NCBI GenBank assembly: GCA_003151315.1
Contig: PLXF01000026.1
Span: 1 to 8,259 of the forward strand
From: Parachlamydiales bacterium
Lineage (GTDB): Bacteria; Chlamydiota; Chlamydiia; Chlamydiales; SM23-39
Direction: 5' to 3'
Length of the DNA: 8,259 nt
Part shown: positions 5,256 to 8,259 of the stretch, piece after piece
Numbering within the stretch: position 1 is the first letter of the stretch
Layout: every line of letters begins with the position of its first letter
Notes under the pieces: generated by a model
The model's input: the letters and a program-made list of their open reading frames with translations, nothing else
Told to the model about the DNA's origin: nothing
Database searches by the model: none
Position numbers and translations under genes: made by a program

Positions 5256-7112
5256 ATGCCGGCGCACTTAATCGCAGAAGATGGACCCGAACGGGGACTG
5301 ATCTTACACTTCACTGAGGGAGAGGACTGGGTCATCGGCCGAGATCCTGATGAGGCCGATTTTGTCATCGAAGATAGCACCGTCTCTCGCAAACATGCGC
5401 GGATCACGAAAACGCCTGGCGGAATCTACATAAAAAACCTCAGCCGCATCAACCCAACGCTCGTCAATGGCGAAATCTTTGAAGATCGCCTCCTATTAAA
5501 AGAGGGGGATCGAGTTCAAGTAGGCAATACCCTTTTCCTCTTCTCTGAAGAAGAGGTAGCGGCCGCGGCGGACAAAGCCCCAAAAAAGAAAAAAAAGAAA
5601 AAAGGGGGCTATGACGACATCTTCGGCGATCTCGAAGCGCCGACAGAAAAAGAGGAAGAGTCGTACCCTTCTCTCATCGAGACTCAAGAGCCGCTTAGAA
5701 AAGAAGAGGTTACCCCTAACGCCTACGACACGATTTTTGAAGATGCGGGACATGCTGGCGACATGCCCTTCAATATGATCACCGAAGCGCCCCTTCTATT
5801 GAAAGTGATCTCAGGCCCTAACGCAGGGGCCGAAATCGGGATTGAAAAAGGGCGGACCTACCTGATCGGTAAAGACGCGAATACGTGCGATATCGTTTTC
5901 CAGGACTTGAGCGTCTCGAGAAATCATGCCCGCTTACATATTAGCCCCTCTGGAATCATCGATATCGAAGATCTCGGCTCGAAAAACGGCACGGTGGTCA
6001 ATGGCCAACCCGTTTTGGGAAATCGGGAAATCACGCCCCAAGATATGGTCTCGCTCGGCACCACCGCCTTTTTAGTGATCGATCGGGAATCGCCCCAAGA
6101 GACGATCTATTCGCCGATGATCCCCTCCTATGAATCGTCCAAAATGGAGAATGAAGAGGCCTTATTGGAAGAGGCGCTGGAAGCGGCGCCGCGCGATTGG
6201 AAAAAGGAGAAAATCCCTCCCAAATACCTGATTTTAGCAGGCTCCTTCGCGGCTCTTTTCCTCATCGTTTTCCTAAGCTTTTTCTCCCTGTTTCGTTCGG
6301 AGAAAATCGATCTGGCTATAAAAGAGCCTGTCGATGACATTACCCATGCGCTTAAGAAATTTACCGATGTCCAATTTTCGTTTAACCCTGCGGCGGGTAA
6401 ACTATTTTTGACAGGACATGTCGCATCTGGTGTGGAATTCCAGGAGATGCACTATAACCTCCAACAGATCCCCTTTATCGCTAGCGTCGAGGATACAGTC
6501 GTGATCGACGATCTCGTGAGCAAGATGATGAATGATGTGATCTCAACCAATTCAGATTGGAGGGGCGTGAGTATCTCATCTCCTCAACCCGGGAAATTCC
6601 TGGTTTCAGGATATATCCAAACGGGTGCCGAGAGCCAAAAACTCGCCGATTATCTCACCGTGAACTTCCCCTACCTCGACCGGTTGGAAAATCGGGTGGC
6701 CGTCGAAGAGCTGCTCAATACGCAAGTGCTAGCTATCTTAGCCTCGCAAGGATTTGGAAGCCTCTCGTTTAATTTAAATCAGGGCGAACTCGTCTTATCG
6801 GGCCCTTATAGCGAGCAGATGGGACCCGAATTGGAAACTGCCTTGAAGCAACTAAATGCTCTACCCGGAATCCGAGGGATCAAAAATTTTGCCGTGCCAT
6901 CCCACTTAGTGGCTGCGGGAACAGATCTCTCTGAGCAATTTCAAGTGTCGGGAACTTCGTTACATGACGGAGCCGGATATAGTGTAGTTTTAAATGGGAA
7001 AATTTACACATTAGGCGATTTGGTTGAGGGGATGAAAATTATTTCTATCGAACCAAATACGATTCTACTTGAAAAAGAAGGGCTAAAATATAAAATCAAC
7101 TACACCCGGTGA
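5256..7112 (+). CDS. cdsD: CdsD: T3S inner-membrane ring protein (SctD/YscD) with two FHA domains
   Basis: This 618-residue protein is the bitopic inner-ring component of the injectisome. FHA domain 1 covers about residues 1-98, with Gly28-Arg29, SRKHA at 44-48 and VNG at 70-72. A charged linker (100-175) has seven consecutive Lys at 110-116. FHA domain 2 covers about 178-277, with SRNHAR at 221-226, SKNGT at 242-246 and VNG at 248-250; the usual Gly-Arg is Gly-Lys (205-206). One membrane helix follows at about 324-346 (core ILAGSFAALFLIVFL). The periplasmic part (350-550) has three ring-building/BON-like repeats, and a small beta-rich domain at 562-618 recalls PulC/PilP-type domains. Known SctD proteins have one cytoplasmic FHA-like domain; a double FHA is a chlamydial trait. 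Chlamydia CdsD is about 830 residues, so this is a compact version, mainly because of shorter linkers. The only Cys is at 211. Confidence 0.93.
   Translation: MPAHLIAEDGPERGLILHFTEGEDWVIGRDPDEADFVIEDSTVSRKHARITKTPGGIYIKNLSRINPTLVNGEIFEDRLLLKEGDRVQVGNTLFLFSEEEVAAAADKAPKKKKKKKGGYDDIFGDLEAPTEKEEESYPSLIETQEPLRKEEVTPNAYDTIFEDAGHAGDMPFNMITEAPLLLKVISGPNAGAEIGIEKGRTYLIGKDANTCDIVFQDLSVSRNHARLHISPSGIIDIEDLGSKNGTVVNGQPVLGNREITPQDMVSLGTTAFLVIDRESPQETIYSPMIPSYESSKMENEEALLEEALEAAPRDWKKEKIPPKYLILAGSFAALFLIVFLSFFSLFRSEKIDLAIKEPVDDITHALKKFTDVQFSFNPAAGKLFLTGHVASGVEFQEMHYNLQQIPFIASVEDTVVIDDLVSKMMNDVISTNSDWRGVSISSPQPGKFLVSGYIQTGAESQKLADYLTVNFPYLDRLENRVAVEELLNTQVLAILASQGFGSLSFNLNQGELVLSGPYSEQMGPELETALKQLNALPGIRGIKNFAVPSHLVAAGTDLSEQFQVSGTSLHDGAGYSVVLNGKIYTLGDLVEGMKIISIEPNTILLEKEGLKYKINYTR
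5582..5597 (+). other. Two in-register A-AAA-AAG slippery heptamers within cdsD
   Basis: Heptamers at 5582-5588 and 5591-5597 both lie in the register needed for -1 slippage, in the Lys-rich linker after FHA domain 1. In the -1 frame a TGA occurs at 5612-5614. An eight-A run at 5589-5596 could also allow polymerase slippage. No stimulatory hairpin is at the usual spacing; a 6-bp stem (5623-5628 with 5638-5643) is farther away. Function is unproven. Confidence 0.25.
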
Positions 7113-7133
7113 AAATACCGGAAGGAGAGATTT

Positions 7134-7367
7134 ATGTTCGGTCTAAATAAAGAAAAAACACCGGAACGTTTTGCGTTCGATCTCGAAAAAGAGATTAAAT
7201 CCAATCCGAATCGGAACCAAGAAATTCAAGCGAAAATTGAAGGACGAGTTATCGAACTCAAAAATTCGCTTAGAGAGGGGCAGAAAGATCAAGACTTCGA
7301 TCAATTAGGAGTTTTGCTGCACGGATACACAGCCCTCCAAAAAGTACTGAAAAAAGCTGCAAAATAG
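7134..7367 (+). CDS. cdsE: CdsE: co-chaperone of the needle protein (YscE/PscE-like)
   Basis: This 77-residue, highly charged helical protein has an excellent AAGGAGAG ribosome site just before its start. It shows two predicted helices (about 12-48 and 52-75) joined by a short polar turn, the helical-hairpin layout of YscE/PscE. In Chlamydia CdsE and CdsG together bind CdsF and stop it polymerising in the cytoplasm; the same trio of genes in the same order is present here. There is no cysteine, membrane segment or signal peptide. The assignment rests mostly on size and position. cdsF starts 10 bases after the stop, and its ribosome site overlaps this stop codon. Confidence 0.86.
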   Translation: MFGLNKEKTPERFAFDLEKEIKSNPNRNQEIQAKIEGRVIELKNSLREGQKDQDFDQLGVLLHGYTALQKVLKKAAK

Positions 7368-7377
7368 GAAGAGTCCA

Positions 7378-7626
7378 ATGTCAAAAGTGCCAGGAGTCAC
7401 ACTAAGTTTTACATCCCTGATTTCCGCTTATAAAAAGTTGCAATCGGGACTCGTTAAACAGGTTAAAGCGTTAGCGAGCAATATTTCATCAGCCACACCC
7501 GGCTCTTTTATCTTGCTCCAGTTCCAAATGAGCCAGGTAACGCAGATCGGTGAATCGATTTCAAACTTGATTTCGCAGGTAAACTCGGTCATCAACAAGG
7601 CGATAAGTAACCAGATCGCAAGATAA
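7378..7626 (+). CDS. cdsF: CdsF: T3S needle subunit (SctF/YscF)
   Basis: This 82-residue protein polymerises into the hollow needle through which effectors and translocators pass. The length is standard for the YscF/PrgI/MxiH family (about 80-87). Two amphipathic helices (about 10-37 and 44-79) are joined by a tight turn at TPGS (40-43), the equivalent of the Pro-containing turn of other needle subunits. The C-terminal helix, with LLQFQMSQV (46-54) and ISNLISQVNSVI (61-72), carries the regular hydrophobic spacing used for packing in the fibre. A ribosome site (AGGAAGAG) overlaps the stop of cdsE. There are no cysteines. Position between the cdsE-like and cdsG-like genes confirms the call. Confidence 0.94.
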   Translation: MSKVPGVTLSFTSLISAYKKLQSGLVKQVKALASNISSATPGSFILLQFQMSQVTQIGESISNLISQVNSVINKAISNQIAR

Positions 7627-7640
7627 CATAGAGGGAATTC

Positions 7641-8093
7641 ATGAAACTGAACAAATACAAAGAAGATTTTTTCTTGCTCGTCGAAGGGGGGTTTATCGCC
7701 GTCAACCAAGCAGACGAAGATGCAGCTCTCAAGTTATTCCGAGCTGCCGAAATGCTCAATCCCGAGCACTCGCTGCCTAAGATTGGGATCGGTTATCTGC
7801 ATCTGCACAAGTTAGAACTGAAAGAGGCTTGCCAGAGCTTTCAAGAAGTTATCGAGATGCAGCCAGAAAACGAAATGGCAAAAGCCTTTTTAGGGATCAG
7901 CATGAGCTTGACTCCTAATCAAGTCAGCGCCGGGGAAAAAATCTTAACCGAGACGGCGACCCATTCGCACGATCCTTTATTGAAAAAACTGAGCAATACA
8001 GCGATCGACTTTGTCGATACTTTTGTTAAAAAAACGCCAGGACCTGCAGTCTCTGCTAAGCCTGCCGACAAAAACCAGAAGAAACATCGATGA
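7641..8093 (+). CDS. cdsG: CdsG: TPR co-chaperone of the needle protein (YscG/PscG-like)
   Basis: This 150-residue protein has a good ribosome site (GAGGGA, about 7630-7635). Residues 10-125 form a run of helix pairs with TPR spacing: a helix from 7 to 19, then 26-39 (ALKLFRAAEMLNP), 45-57, 60-74 (ACQSFQEVIEMQP), 78-89 and 94-107. The central two copies carry the A..F/A..LNP-type pattern clearly. Such a TPR cradle grips the C-terminal helix of the needle subunit with the aid of CdsE. The last 20 residues are a Lys/Pro-rich disordered tail. The single Cys is at 64. The stop overlaps the next gene's start (ATGA at 8090-8093), a sign of translational coupling. Confidence 0.9.
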   Translation: MKLNKYKEDFFLLVEGGFIAVNQADEDAALKLFRAAEMLNPEHSLPKIGIGYLHLHKLELKEACQSFQEVIEMQPENEMAKAFLGISMSLTPNQVSAGEKILTETATHSHDPLLKKLSNTAIDFVDTFVKKTPGPAVSAKPADKNQKKHR

Positions 8094-8259
8094 GTTTAGA
8101 TAACACAACCCCTGTGCCTGACAAAAGTCCCGATCGGATAACCCCCTCAAAAGGGTTGGAGCCTCAAGCGCCTTCTCGGCAACCTGGCTCCGAGTTCCAA
8201 TCCATGATGGAAGGGTCGCCTGGAAAAACCCCAGGAGCTGGGCTCGCAACTGCACCAAC
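8090..8259 (+). CDS. 5' part of a CT668-position protein (cut by window edge)
   Basis: The ATG at 8090 overlaps the cdsG stop (ATGA), and the frame stays open to the window edge, giving 56 complete codons and part of another. The visible part is polar and rich in Pro, Ser and Gly, apparently disordered, with an EFQSMMEG stretch at about residues 35-42. In Chlamydia the gene between cdsG and the ATPase gene cdsN is CT668, an uncharacterised T3S-linked protein, and position alone suggests this is its counterpart. A disordered, Ser/Pro-rich start would also suit an exported protein. Too little is visible to name a function. Confidence 0.72.
   Translation, partial: MSLDNTTPVPDKSPDRITPSKGLEPQAPSRQPGSEFQSMMEGSPGKTPGAGLATAP

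Noticed and set aside
4907..5407. Reverse-strand frame of about 166 codons spanning the CT663-like gene and cdsD start
   Set aside because: It opposes two well-supported genes and shows no recognisable domain.
5548..5760. Sharp purine-rich stretch in cdsD considered as a sign of inserted DNA
   Set aside because: It encodes the Lys/Glu-rich linker between two FHA domains in an unbroken frame; composition follows from the amino acids.

Overview
The window reads as type III secretion (T3S) DNA from a member of the Chlamydiae, most likely an environmental or amoeba-associated lineage rather than Chlamydia itself. The best evidence is the ordered run CesT-type chaperone, double-FHA CdsD, CdsE, needle protein CdsF and TPR protein CdsG, followed by the start of a further gene. 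This matches the order I know from Chlamydia trachomatis (CT663 to CT668). The proteins are clearly divergent from the Chlamydia ones, and CdsD is much shorter. Base composition is moderate by eye (not counted), with AT-rich gaps between operons. I do not assign a genus.

Layout. (1) Bases 1-497 hold the 3' end of an Ala/Thr/Ser-rich gene that starts outside the window; I do not recognise it. (2) Bases 498-644 are an AT-rich gap with a plausible promoter. (3) Bases 660-4420 are a tight five-gene operon: a small helical protein, two unrecognised secreted-looking proteins, then a CopB-like and a CopD-like translocator. It is closed by a strong intrinsic terminator at 4446-4477. (4) Bases 4478-4849 carry no convincing gene, only a cluster of ATCGTT motifs, a possible 28-codon Cys-containing peptide and a weak promoter. 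(5) Bases 4850-8259 are a second tight operon: CT663-like chaperone, cdsD, cdsE, cdsF, cdsG and the first 170 bases of a CT668-like gene. It runs off the right edge, where cdsN (the ATPase) would be expected in Chlamydia.

How they work together. CdsD forms the outer part of the inner-membrane ring. CdsF polymerises into the needle and is kept soluble by CdsE plus CdsG. The CopB/CopD pair would form the pore in the host or inclusion membrane at the needle tip. The CT663-like protein would hold an effector before export. The two unknown genes sit inside the translocator operon, so tip, translocon or effector roles are the natural guesses, but nothing in their sequence proves this. The most notable global signal is that all six proteins encoded between 1 and 4420 (about 1,390 residues) contain no cysteine.
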